A stretch of 8,930 bases of DNA from Chloroflexota bacterium (GCA_017882025.1 JADGQG010000073.1:1-8930), one strand, 5' to 3'; positions 1-8,009 are shown, numbered from the stretch's first letter. Made by a program: numbers and translations. Notes: a model not told the origin generated them from the letters alone.

Positions 1-432
1 CCACGGGCGCCCGACGAACAGGTCCGCTGTGGCCGCATGGAACCCGCTCGTCTCCCGGCCCGCCATCGGGTGACCGCCCACGAAGCGGAGCCGGTTGGCG
101 AGCGCCCGTGCGACGAGGAGCGCCTTCGTGCTTGCCACGTCCGTCACGACGGCCGACCCGGGCAGCGCCGTGCGGACCTCGCCGGAGAGCCGATCGAGCA
201 GCGCCAGGCACGCAGTCGGCGGGGCAGCGAGCACGACGAGGTCGGCATCAGCGAGCGCGTCATCGAGCCTCGATGGCGCGGCGTCGACGACCCCGGCCTC
301 AATGGCGCGTGCAGGTCCCGCACCCGACGGGCTCCAGGCGGCCGCCGTCCAGCCACCGACCTCGCGCAGCGCGAGGGCAACGGAGCCGCCGATCAGGCCG
401 AACCCGAGGAAGGTGACGTGCACGGATTGCAT
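1..432 (-). CDS. tyrA: Prephenate dehydrogenase (TyrA), 3' end cut off by the window edge
   Basis: Only the first 144 codons are present and the frame is open to base 1, so the C-terminal half lies outside. TyrA oxidatively decarboxylates prephenate to 4-hydroxyphenylpyruvate with NAD(P)+ in cytosolic tyrosine synthesis. Visible marks are a Rossmann nucleotide-binding loop GFGLIGGS at residues 10-17, DVASTK at 98-103, and the family signature GGHPMAGRETSGF at 119-131, whose His121 matches the conserved catalytic histidine of the family. LF.GRPW at the edge continues the usual pattern. The ATG at 430-432 places the Rossmann loop at the expected distance from the N-terminus. Its Shine-Dalgarno match is weak (GGA about 9 nt upstream). 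It starts 30 nt after the zinc-ribbon gene, so co-transcription is likely. Arogenate dehydrogenase specificity cannot be excluded from the N-terminal half. Family assignment is firm. Confidence 0.92.
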   Translation of the reverse strand, partial: MQSVHVTFLGFGLIGGSVALALREVGGWTAAAWSPSGAGPARAIEAGVVDAAPSRLDDALADADLVVLAAPPTACLALLDRLSGEVRTALPGSAVVTDVASTKALLVARALANRLRFVGGHPMAGRETSGFHAATADLFVGRPW

Positions 433-462
433 AGCCGATCCAGGCGTTCGGGCGGGATGGCG

Positions 463-705
463 CTATCGACCGCGGCGCCGCTCGCCCGATCGCCGTTCCG
501 CCTCGCGGCGTTCGCCATCGGGCGAGGGCCCCGGATCATCGGGCGGGTTCTGGCGGCGGACCTGCTCACGGCGCTGGACGTCGCGACGCTCCCGATTCAT
601 CTGCACTCCGCAGCGGGGGCAGCGGCGCTCTTCGGCGAAGAGCGACTCGAACGGTGAGGTCGCGTAGATGTTCCGGCCGCACGACCAGCAGGCAAGGCGG
701 GGCAT
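463..705 (-). CDS. Small zinc-ribbon protein with Arg/Glu-rich tail
   Basis: This is an 80-residue protein. Two Cys pairs near the N-terminus, CWSCG at residues 6-10 and CPRCG at 29-33, have the spacing of a treble-clef or rubredoxin-like zinc ribbon, so one structural zinc ion is expected. From about residue 36 to the end the chain is almost entirely Arg, Glu, Asp, Gln and Pro and is probably disordered or a short charged helix. There is no signal peptide or membrane segment. A nucleic-acid or protein-binding role is plausible, but no specific function can be assigned. The ATG at 703-705 is 26 nt after the trpB2 stop and 30 nt before tyrA, so it may belong to a trpB2-zinc ribbon-tyrA transcript. 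No Shine-Dalgarno sequence sits before the ATG. Instead TAGGAT lies 6 nt upstream of it. Confidence 0.75.
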   Translation of the reverse strand: MPRLACWSCGRNIYATSPFESLFAEERRCPRCGVQMNRERRDVQRREQVRRQNPPDDPGPSPDGERREAERRSGERRRGR

Positions 706-711
706 GACCGA

Positions 712-728
712 ATCCTACGCTCCGGAGC
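712..728 (-). promoter_or_regulatory. Possible start-proximal promoter and palindrome before the zinc-ribbon gene
   Basis: On the minus strand TAGGAT (712-717) fits the TANNNT -10 pattern and ends 6 nt before the ATG at 703-705. That spacing would start the transcript at or near the A of the ATG. Immediately upstream, 719-728 is a perfect 10-bp palindrome GCTCCGGAGC, placed between the -10 and any -35 and so in a typical operator position. No convincing -35 hexamer is seen. Read-through from trpB2, whose stop is only 26 nt away, is the simpler alternative. Confidence 0.3.
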
Positions 729-731
729 TCT

Positions 732-2096
732 TCAGCCGACGACCGGCAGGGCCGCCAGCGCGTGGGCAACCCGCTCTGACGGGTACTCGAAGTCCTCGAG
801 CGCACCCGACAGGTACCGCTCGTAGGCGGTCAGGTCGAAGTGCCCGTGTCCCGACAGGTTGAAGAGGATCACCCGCGCGACGCCCTCCTGCTTCGCCCTG
901 AGCGCCTCGTCGACCGCGATGCGAATCGCATGGTTCGACTCCGGGGCGGGGAGGATCCCCTCCATCCGGGCGAACTGGACGCCCGCGGCGAACGCGGCGT
1001 TCTGGTGCACGGCCCGGGCCTCGATCTGACCCAGCTCCTTGAGGAAGCTCACGAGCGGCGCCATGCCGTGGTAGCGAAGGCCTCCGGCGTGGATGGGCTC
1101 CGGGATGAACTCGCTGCCGAGCGTATGCATCTTGACGAGGGGAGTCAGGTGTCCCGTGTCGCCAAAGTCATATGCGTAGACACCCCGGCTGAGGGAAGGG
1201 GTCGCCTCCGGCTCCACGGCGATCACGCGGTAGGAACCTTCGCCGCGGAGCATTCGACCCACGAACGGGAAGGCGAGCCCGCCGAAGTTCGAGCCGCCCC
1301 CGGCACAGGCGATCACGACGTCCGGCTCCTCGCCGGCCATCTCCATCTGGAGGATCGCCTCCTGGCCGATCACCGTCTGGTGGAGGAGGACGTGGTTGAG
1401 CACGGACCCCAGGGCGTACTTCGTGTCGTCGCGTGTCGTCGCGTCCTCGACCGCCTCGCTGATCGCCATGCCGAGCGATCCCGGGCTGTCCGGCGTCACC
1501 GCCAGCACCGCCCGCCCATAGTTCGTGGTCGGCGACGGGCTCGGAACGACAGAAGCGCCGTACGTCTCCATGAGCATCCGGCGATACGGCTTCTGGTCGT
1601 AGCTGGCGCGGACCATGTAGACCTTGACCTCGAGACCGAACAGCGCGCCGGCGATCGCGAGCGCGGTCCCCCACTGGCCGGCGCCGGTCTCGGTCGCCAG
1701 GCGCTTGACGCCCGCCTCGGCGTTGTAGAACGCCTGCGGGATCGCCGTGTTCGGCTTGTGGCTGCCCGCCGGGCTCAGGCCCTCGTACTTGTAGTAGATG
1801 TGGGCGGGCGTGTCGAGCGCCTTCTCAAGCCGGCGGGCGCGGAAGAGCGGGCTGGGGCGGAAGAGGCGGTAGGCGTCACGGACAGGCTCCGGGATCTCGA
1901 TCTCCCGCTCCGTGCTGACCTCCTGCGCGATGAGCGCCATCGGGAAGAGCGGAGCGAGGTCGTCCGGCCCCAGCGGCTGCATCGTGCCAGGATGGAGCGC
2001 CGGAGGCGGGGGCGACGGAAGGTCCGCGACGATGTTGTACCAGGCGCGCGGGATGCGCTCCTCGTCGAGGACGTACTTGATGCGGTTGTTCGCCAT
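732..2096 (-). CDS. trpB: TrpB2-type tryptophan synthase beta chain
   Basis: A 454-residue PLP enzyme expected to join indole and L-serine to make L-tryptophan. Conserved marks are SHKPN at 112-116 with Lys114 as the PLP Schiff-base lysine, ETGAGQWG at 136-143 with Glu136 as the catalytic glutamate, the phosphate-binding GGGSN at 266-270, and NLSGHGHFD at 413-421 with a Ser near the pyridine nitrogen. The extended N-terminus and motifs such as YKYEGLSPAGS and SVLNHVLLHQT are those of the long TrpB2 branch, not TrpB1, which pairs tightly with TrpA. No trpA is adjacent, and the neighbours are tyrA and a zinc-ribbon gene. I chose the ATG at 2094-2096 because AGGAGA (2104-2109) lies 7 nt upstream. 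An in-frame ATG at 2120 would add eight residues unlike the family. TrpB2 enzymes can act as indole-salvage or stand-alone synthases, and which applies here is not visible. Confidence 0.95.
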   Translation of the reverse strand: MANNRIKYVLDEERIPRAWYNIVADLPSPPPPALHPGTMQPLGPDDLAPLFPMALIAQEVSTEREIEIPEPVRDAYRLFRPSPLFRARRLEKALDTPAHIYYKYEGLSPAGSHKPNTAIPQAFYNAEAGVKRLATETGAGQWGTALAIAGALFGLEVKVYMVRASYDQKPYRRMLMETYGASVVPSPSPTTNYGRAVLAVTPDSPGSLGMAISEAVEDATTRDDTKYALGSVLNHVLLHQTVIGQEAILQMEMAGEEPDVVIACAGGGSNFGGLAFPFVGRMLRGEGSYRVIAVEPEATPSLSRGVYAYDFGDTGHLTPLVKMHTLGSEFIPEPIHAGGLRYHGMAPLVSFLKELGQIEARAVHQNAAFAAGVQFARMEGILPAPESNHAIRIAVDEALRAKQEGVARVILFNLSGHGHFDLTAYERYLSGALEDFEYPSERVAHALAALPVVG

Positions 2097-2103
2097 GTGC
2101 GGA

Positions 2104-2109
2104 TCTCCT
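2104..2109 (-). promoter_or_regulatory. Ribosome binding site that fixes the trpB2 start
   Basis: AGGAGA on the minus strand, 7 nt before the ATG at 2094-2096. It selects this ATG over the upstream in-frame ATG at 2118-2120. Confidence 0.8.
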
Positions 2110-2167
2110 GGGGGTCGCAAGGATGGAAGCGGCCGTGGATCGCCCCGTCGCCGGGCGGGCCACGAGG

Positions 2168-2848
2168 CTACAACGTGCCGCCCCCGTCTCGCAAGGAGCC
2201 GCCGTCGAGGGAGGCGGTCCGCAACGACACGTAGCGAGCCGGGCCGCCGCCCAGGAGGCTCTCGAAGAGCACGATCCGGTCCACGGTCCAGGCCGCGTGG
2301 AGCAAGGCTGCCGCCGCGACCAGCGCCTCCACCGCCAGTGACGCCCCCGGTACGCCGTCGGAGCGAGCGAGCGTCAGGTGGGCGGCGAACGGCCGCTCCC
2401 CCGGCGACCAGCCACCCTCGGCGAGCTCCGCCGTGAGTCGATCCGCGAGCGCCGCCAGGCGAGCCGCGCCCTCGCCGACCCGGAGGAAGACGGCCCGGGG
2501 CCGCGCCTGCGACGGAAAGGCGCCGGCACCTGCAAGGCGCGCCTCGAACGGCGCCGATTCCCGCGCCGTCCGGTCAACGGCGGCCTCGAGCGCCGGGATC
2601 GAGGCCGCCGGCGTCGCACCGAGGAACCGGAGTGTGAGGTGCAGGTTCGTCGAGCGGACCCACCGCAGCCGCGCTGACGGCGGCGCGGCGGGATCCGGGC
2701 TGCGACCCCCGTCGGGTGGTGCCCCGAGATCGGTCATCAGGCCAGCCACAGCCTCGCGCGCATCGTCGCCCAGCGGAACGGCGATGAAGAGGCGCCGCTC
2801 GCCGGGCGCGAGCGGGCGGACCCAGCGTTCGGCACGACCCCCGGTCAT
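2168..2848 (-). CDS. thpR: RNA 2',3'-cyclic phosphodiesterase (2'-5' RNA ligase family)
   Basis: A 226-residue member of the 2H phosphoesterase superfamily. The two defining HxTx motifs are present: HLTL at residues 70-73, within NLHLTLRFLG, and HLTL at 157-160, within AAHLTLAR. Between them they supply the two catalytic histidines and their threonine partners. The N-terminal RLFIAVPL strand is also typical. Bacterial ThpR opens 2',3'-cyclic phosphates at RNA ends to 2'-phosphates and shows weak 2'-5' ligation. Its cellular substrate is usually unknown. The family is commonly near 180 residues. Here an extra N-terminal stretch and an insertion at about 43-60, rich in Pro, Gly and Ala, account for the added length. 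The ATG at 2846-2848 overlaps the ppa stop as ATGA, which argues for translational coupling and against the in-frame GTG at 2869. The trpB2 start follows 71 nt later. Confidence 0.9.
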   Translation of the reverse strand: MTGGRAERWVRPLAPGERRLFIAVPLGDDAREAVAGLMTDLGAPPDGGRSPDPAAPPSARLRWVRSTNLHLTLRFLGATPAASIPALEAAVDRTARESAPFEARLAGAGAFPSQARPRAVFLRVGEGAARLAALADRLTAELAEGGWSPGERPFAAHLTLARSDGVPGASLAVEALVAAAALLHAAWTVDRIVLFESLLGGGPARYVSLRTASLDGGSLRDGGGTL

Positions 2849-3364
2849 CGGGCCTGCTCGCGACCCCACGTGGCACGGTCCTCGCGCAGTACTTCCAGCG
2901 CGCGGTCCCGGTCGCGCCAGCCCACGACCTCGGTCTCCTTCTTTTCGAGGAGCTTGTACGTCTGGAAGAAGTGCTCGATCTCAACCAGCCGATGCGGTCG
3001 CACCTGCTCCAGGCGGTTGATGTGCGCCTGATGAGGGTCGCCGAGTGCCACGCACAGGACCTTGGAGTAGAAGCCGTGCTCGTCGCTCATCTCCGGCCCG
3101 CCGATCGGCCGGCCCCAGACGTGACAGCCGGTGAACGTGGGCTCGTCGATGACGAGGAGCGCGTCCGTGTGGTCGCCGTCAGCGGCCCGCGTGTCATCCA
3201 TGAACCCGTAATCGAAGTCGTAGAAGACTGCCGACGAGATGGACCCGATCATGCCGGAAGACGCCCGTCTCTTCGTCGAACTCGTACTTGTTGCGGCTCC
3301 CGCGAGGGATCTCGACGACGATGTCGACGCTGCTCGGGAAGTCGGCATGATGGGACGCGGTCAT
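2845..3364 (-). pseudogene. ppa: Inorganic pyrophosphatase, interrupted by a +1 frameshift
   Basis: Family I soluble pyrophosphatase hydrolyses PPi to two phosphates and is normally essential. The reading frame changes: codons 1-45 read from the ATG at 3362-3364 (VDIVVEIPRGSRNKYEF, then ETGVFRHDR), and from 3228 the protein continues in another frame (VFYDFDYGF, DGDHTDALL, HFFQTYKLLE). One extra base near 3229-3245 explains this. Removing it gives 172 residues with Glu18, Lys26, Glu28, Arg40, Tyr48, Tyr52, Asp62, Asp64, Asp67, Asp94, Lys101, Tyr136 and Lys137 aligned to the E. coli active site. The position of E. coli Asp102 is Tyr99. Uncorrected, the first frame stops at 3194. The downstream frame is otherwise clean and overlaps thpR by ATGA. 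A sequencing or assembly error is as likely as a real mutation. TATCGT lies 6 nt before the ATG and no Shine-Dalgarno is seen. Confidence 0.85.
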
Positions 3365-3370
3365 GACGGC

Positions 3371-3376
3371 ACGATA
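3371..3376 (-). promoter_or_regulatory. Possible start-proximal -10 element of ppa
   Basis: TATCGT on the minus strand ends 6 nt before the ppa ATG (3362-3364), the same spacing as TAGGAT before the zinc-ribbon gene. This would give a leaderless or nearly leaderless mRNA, consistent with the lack of a Shine-Dalgarno sequence. The -35 region is poor: TGGTGC at a 17-bp spacer matches TTGACA at only two positions. It lies just downstream of a strong hairpin ending the previous gene, so an independent promoter is needed if that hairpin terminates transcription. Confidence 0.35.
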
Positions 3377-3415
3377 CGCTACCGGACTGGCCCGCACCAG
3401 TGACCCGGGGATGGC

Positions 3416-3441
3416 GGTCCGCGGCCCCCACGCCGCGGACC
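3416..3441 (-). terminator. Perfect 10-bp hairpin after the DnaB-core ATPase gene
   Basis: GGTCCGCGGC (3416-3425) and GCCGCGGACC (3432-3441) form a perfect 10-bp stem with a 6-nt loop. It begins one base past the stop codon at 3443-3445. No U-tract follows on the minus strand, where the next bases are GCCATCCCC. It therefore looks like a terminator without a U-tract or a 3'-end stabiliser rather than a classical intrinsic terminator. Confidence 0.55.
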
Positions 3442-3442
3442 A

Positions 3443-4525
3443 TCAGTCGTTGTAGAGGCGCTCTTCGATCAACTTCTCCTGGACCGCCCGCCCGTTCGGA
3501 TCGAAGCAGGAGAACTCGAAGTGCTTTTCGAACTCCACGTCGATGTTGTCCTGGCCGCCCCGGTTCTTCTCCACGGAGACCACCACCCAGTCGCGGAAGC
3601 GCTGCGCCTGGTACGGGTTGAACTCGATGTTCACCTTGGCGACGATCTGGTACTTCTCATTGATGATGAGGATGATGTCGGCCTCGTAGTTGATGGCCGA
3701 CGAGCCGCGCAGGTGGTGGTTGCGAAGTCGGGCGGCCTTGAGGCCCTCCTTGTCGGCCGCCACGATCGCGATCATGCCAACCTGTTCCGAAAGCGCGATG
3801 TCCTTGAGGCCGTTGACGACGAAGGTGACCTTCTCCGTCTCCGAGTTCGGCTCCGGGTACTGCGGCACCTTCTGGAGGTAGTCGACGATGACCAGCAACT
3901 GGCGATCCCCCGAAAGCGCCCGGTGCTTCTGGACCAGCAGCCGCATGTTGTCGATCGTGCTGGCCGTCTGCGTGCCGCGCATGAGGTAGAGGTTCTGCCC
4001 GTACCGGCCGATCCTGTCCAGGCTGGGCCGCAGGCGCGGGTTCGAGGCGAGCACGGGACCGCCCTGGCCCTCCGCGACCCACGAGCCGAGGATCTCGCGC
4101 CGGACATCCTGGATCTTGATCGCACCGGTCTTGTGGGGCAGGTGGGCGAGCGCCGACTCCATGGCGATCATCCGGTTGAGCAGGTAGTGCTCTTCGTGCT
4201 CGAAGCAGATGTACAGGACGTTGGCCTGCCCGCCCGACGCGACGTTGCGCGCCATCTGGAGGGCCATCGTCGTCTTGCCGGTCCCCTGGGCACCGCCAAT
4301 GAGCAGGAGCTCGCCCGGTCGGAGGCCGCCGCCGATCGTCTTGTCGAGAGGCGTGAAGCCGAGTGGCACGGCCTGGTAGTCGGCGAGGTCCCCGCTCGAG
4401 ATCCGCTCGTTGAGGTCGACCAGCACGTCGAGCGCCGAGCGCGGGACCAGGCTTCCGGTCGACGTATCCTGACGCCACTCGGCCGTAGGCTCACGGGTGG
4501 CAGGGCGCTCCATCTCGGTGCTCAC
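3443..4525 (-). CDS. Stand-alone DnaB-type helicase core ATPase (no N-terminal domain)
   Basis: A 360-residue RecA-fold ATPase of the DnaB C-terminal / KaiC-RadA-like group. GFTPLDKTIGGGLRPGEL at 56-73 is the usual entry motif. Walker A is GGAQGTGKTT at 77-86, FEHEE near 108-112 carries the candidate catalytic glutamate, and Walker B LLVIVDYLQKV at 210-220 has Asp215. LRGSSAINYEAD at 272-283 and VEKNRGG at 318-324 correspond to DnaB's LR..GxIE.DAD and KQRNG finger. The DnaB N-terminal domain, which binds primase, is absent: only about 50 polar residues precede the core. The Glu-to-Walker-B stretch seems longer than in DnaB by roughly 25 residues (130-170). It could be an NTP-driven DNA translocase or a regulatory ATPase, and the role is unknown. 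The GTG start at 4525 has AGGGGAG 11 nt upstream, which is rather far. An ATG four codons later is the alternative. It is flanked by a 127-nt promoter-like gap and a 3' hairpin, so it may be its own transcription unit. Confidence 0.85.
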   Translation of the reverse strand: MSTEMERPATREPTAEWRQDTSTGSLVPRSALDVLVDLNERISSGDLADYQAVPLGFTPLDKTIGGGLRPGELLLIGGAQGTGKTTMALQMARNVASGGQANVLYICFEHEEHYLLNRMIAMESALAHLPHKTGAIKIQDVRREILGSWVAEGQGGPVLASNPRLRPSLDRIGRYGQNLYLMRGTQTASTIDNMRLLVQKHRALSGDRQLLVIVDYLQKVPQYPEPNSETEKVTFVVNGLKDIALSEQVGMIAIVAADKEGLKAARLRNHHLRGSSAINYEADIILIINEKYQIVAKVNIEFNPYQAQRFRDWVVVSVEKNRGGQDNIDVEFEKHFEFSCFDPNGRAVQEKLIEERLYND

Positions 4526-4557
4526 GCGGTCTCACGCTCCCCTGAAATGCGGAGGCA

Positions 4558-4588
4558 ACGGGATCATCCCCGTGCGGCCATCGTAGCA
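4558..4588 (-). promoter_or_regulatory. Candidate promoter with adjacent palindrome upstream of the DnaB-core gene
   Basis: In the 127-nt gap, the minus strand has TGCTACGAT (4580-4588), an extended -10 pattern (TGN plus TACGAT). Several TTGGGY sequences lie upstream, but at spacings of 13 and 21 bp, which are not ideal. Just downstream an inverted repeat ACGGG / CCCGT (4558-4562 with 4569-4573) would sit at the start of the transcript and could be an operator or a 5' hairpin. Motif-level evidence only. Confidence 0.35.
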
Positions 4589-4652
4589 CCCAGCCGATGC
4601 CCAATCACCCAACGGAAGTGCCTCGACGGCCCTGACCTCTGGGTGGCGATCG

Positions 4653-6047
4653 CTAGCCGCCCGGATGCGCGGCGAACTCGTCGAAGAAGGCCGCCAGCGC
4701 GCGGATGCCGGTCTCGAAGTTGCCCAGGTCCATCCACTCGTTCGGGGCGTGGAAGTTGCCGTTCGGCGGCATGAACCCCATGACCGTCACCGGCAGGCCC
4801 AGGATCGACTCGAAGCTGGCCGCCACGGGGATCGAGCCACCCTCCCGCACGAAGACAGGCGCTTGCCCGAAGGTCGCCTCCAGGGCACGCGCGAAGGCCC
4901 GGGTAGCCGGCTGATCATGGGGCGTGAGCGTCGGCCGTCCGCCGCCCATCGCGACCACCTCCACGCGGACGCCGGGCGGCGCGATCTCCATGACGTAGTC
5001 GCGCAGGAGCTCGAAGATCCGGGTCGGGTCCTGGTTCGCCACCAGCCGGCACGTGATCTTGGCGTGGGCTCGTCCGGGGATGATGGTCTTGCTTCCCTCA
5101 CCCGAGAAGCCACCCCAGATACCGTTGGCATCGAGCGTCGGCCGAGCGCCACGCCGCTCCATCGTCGTCCAGCCCGACTCGCCCACGAGCGCGGGGACGT
5201 CGAGCTCGGCGCGGAGCGCCTCCTCGTCGAACGGGAGGGCGGCCATCGCGGTGCGCTCCGCATCGGACAGCGCAACGACGTCGTCGTAGAAGCCGGGAAT
5301 GCGGACCCGGCCATCGGGGCCCTTGAGACCGGCGATGATCGATGCGAGCGCATTGATCGGGTTCTCGATGGCGCCGCCGAAGACGCCGGAGTGGACGTCC
5401 TGGAAGGGGCCCGTGACGTGGATCTCCGCGGCGGCGAGCCCACGCAGGCCCACCGTGATGGCGGGCATGTTGCCGGCGAAGAAGCCTGAATCCGCGACGA
5501 GTGCCACGTCGGCCGTGAGCCGCGCGGCGTTGGCGGTCAGCCACGGTTCCAGGTGAACAGAGCTCGACTCTTCCTCCCCTTCGAAGACGAAGCGGAGGTT
5601 GACTGGGAGCGCTCCCCGGGTGGCGAGGATCGCCTCAGCCGCGGACAGGGCGATGGAGACGTTCGACTTGTCGTCCGACGCGCCGCGGGCGAGGACGCGC
5701 CCGTCCCGGACGATCGGCTCGAAGGGCGCCGCCTCCCACTCATCCAGCGGATCGACCGGCTGGACGTCGTAATGGCCGTACAGGAGCACGGTTGGCGCGC
5801 CGGCCGCGTGGAGCCAGTCCGCGTAGACGATCGGGTGTCCGCCTGTCTCGCTTGCCTCGACGTGCTCCATGCCCCCGGCCCGCATGTCGGCTGCAAGCTG
5901 CTCGGCAGCCCGTCGGCAGTCCGGGGCGTGCTCGGCGATCCCGCTGATGCTGGGGATCCGGAGGAGGTCCAGGTATCTCGCGAGGCGCCGCTCGGCGGTC
6001 GCATCGAGGTAGGCCTCCAGGGCGGGGGTCGGCATGGGAATCGTCAT
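4653..6047 (-). CDS. M20-family metallopeptidase (dipeptidase)
   Basis: A 464-residue cytosolic di-zinc peptidase of the M20 / CNDP-dipeptidase type, close in layout to ArgE/DapE/carnosinase. Metal and catalytic residues are all visible: His92 and Asp94 in GHYDVQPVD, the bridging Asp125 in GASDDK, Glu158-Glu159 in FEGEEESS (catalytic base and metal ligand), Asp186 in VADSG, and His433 in GNFHAPNEW. The lid or dimerisation domain contains His219 in FQDVHSG, followed by GGAIENP and later GGSIPV at 403-408. It probably hydrolyses small peptides, and the exact substrate cannot be read. The open frame extends to 6263, but that extension is an Arg/Ser-rich shadow inside ftsH. The ATG at 6045-6047 has GGAG 6 nt upstream and starts 49 nt after the ftsH stop, so co-transcription with ftsH is likely. 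Confidence 0.93.
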   Translation of the reverse strand: MTIPMPTPALEAYLDATAERRLARYLDLLRIPSISGIAEHAPDCRRAAEQLAADMRAGGMEHVEASETGGHPIVYADWLHAAGAPTVLLYGHYDVQPVDPLDEWEAAPFEPIVRDGRVLARGASDDKSNVSIALSAAEAILATRGALPVNLRFVFEGEEESSSVHLEPWLTANAARLTADVALVADSGFFAGNMPAITVGLRGLAAAEIHVTGPFQDVHSGVFGGAIENPINALASIIAGLKGPDGRVRIPGFYDDVVALSDAERTAMAALPFDEEALRAELDVPALVGESGWTTMERRGARPTLDANGIWGGFSGEGSKTIIPGRAHAKITCRLVANQDPTRIFELLRDYVMEIAPPGVRVEVVAMGGGRPTLTPHDQPATRAFARALEATFGQAPVFVREGGSIPVAASFESILGLPVTVMGFMPPNGNFHAPNEWMDLGNFETGIRALAAFFDEFAAHPGG

Positions 6048-6077
6048 GGCTTGCTCCGCTGTGGGGGCGCGTCGTGC

Positions 6078-6095
6078 GCGGCGCGATGGCGCCGC
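6078..6095 (-). terminator. Perfect 7-bp hairpin abutting the ftsH stop codon
   Basis: GCGGCGC (6078-6084) and GCGCCGC (6089-6095) form a perfect GC stem with a 4-nt loop, one base beyond the ftsH stop at 6097-6099. No U-tract follows, and the M20 start is only 30 nt further on. Partial attenuation or 3'-end protection is therefore more likely than full termination. Confidence 0.4.
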
Positions 6096-6096
6096 T

Positions 6097-8004
<1,908 letters not shown>

Positions 8005-8009
8005 CCTGG

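Noticed and set aside
37..667. Plus-strand frames at the left edge
   Set aside because: They lie opposite tyrA and the zinc-ribbon gene, both of which have clear motifs on the minus strand.
1423..1444. Tandem repeat of a 10-bp unit (about 2.2 copies of gtgtcgtcgc)
   Set aside because: It lies within trpB2 coding for an Asp/Ala/Thr/Arg stretch. The frame and the family length are intact, so it is most likely codon-bias coincidence.
840..2234. Long plus-strand open frame (464 codons)
   Set aside because: It is antisense to trpB2. The minus strand carries the PLP lysine, GGGSN and other family motifs, while the plus frame is Arg/Val/Leu/Asp-rich without motifs, a shadow of high third-position G+C.
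3521..4774. Long plus-strand open frame (417 codons)
   Set aside because: Antisense to the DnaB-core ATPase, which has Walker A and B on the minus strand. The plus translation has the repetitive Arg/Val/Leu/Asp composition of an antisense shadow.
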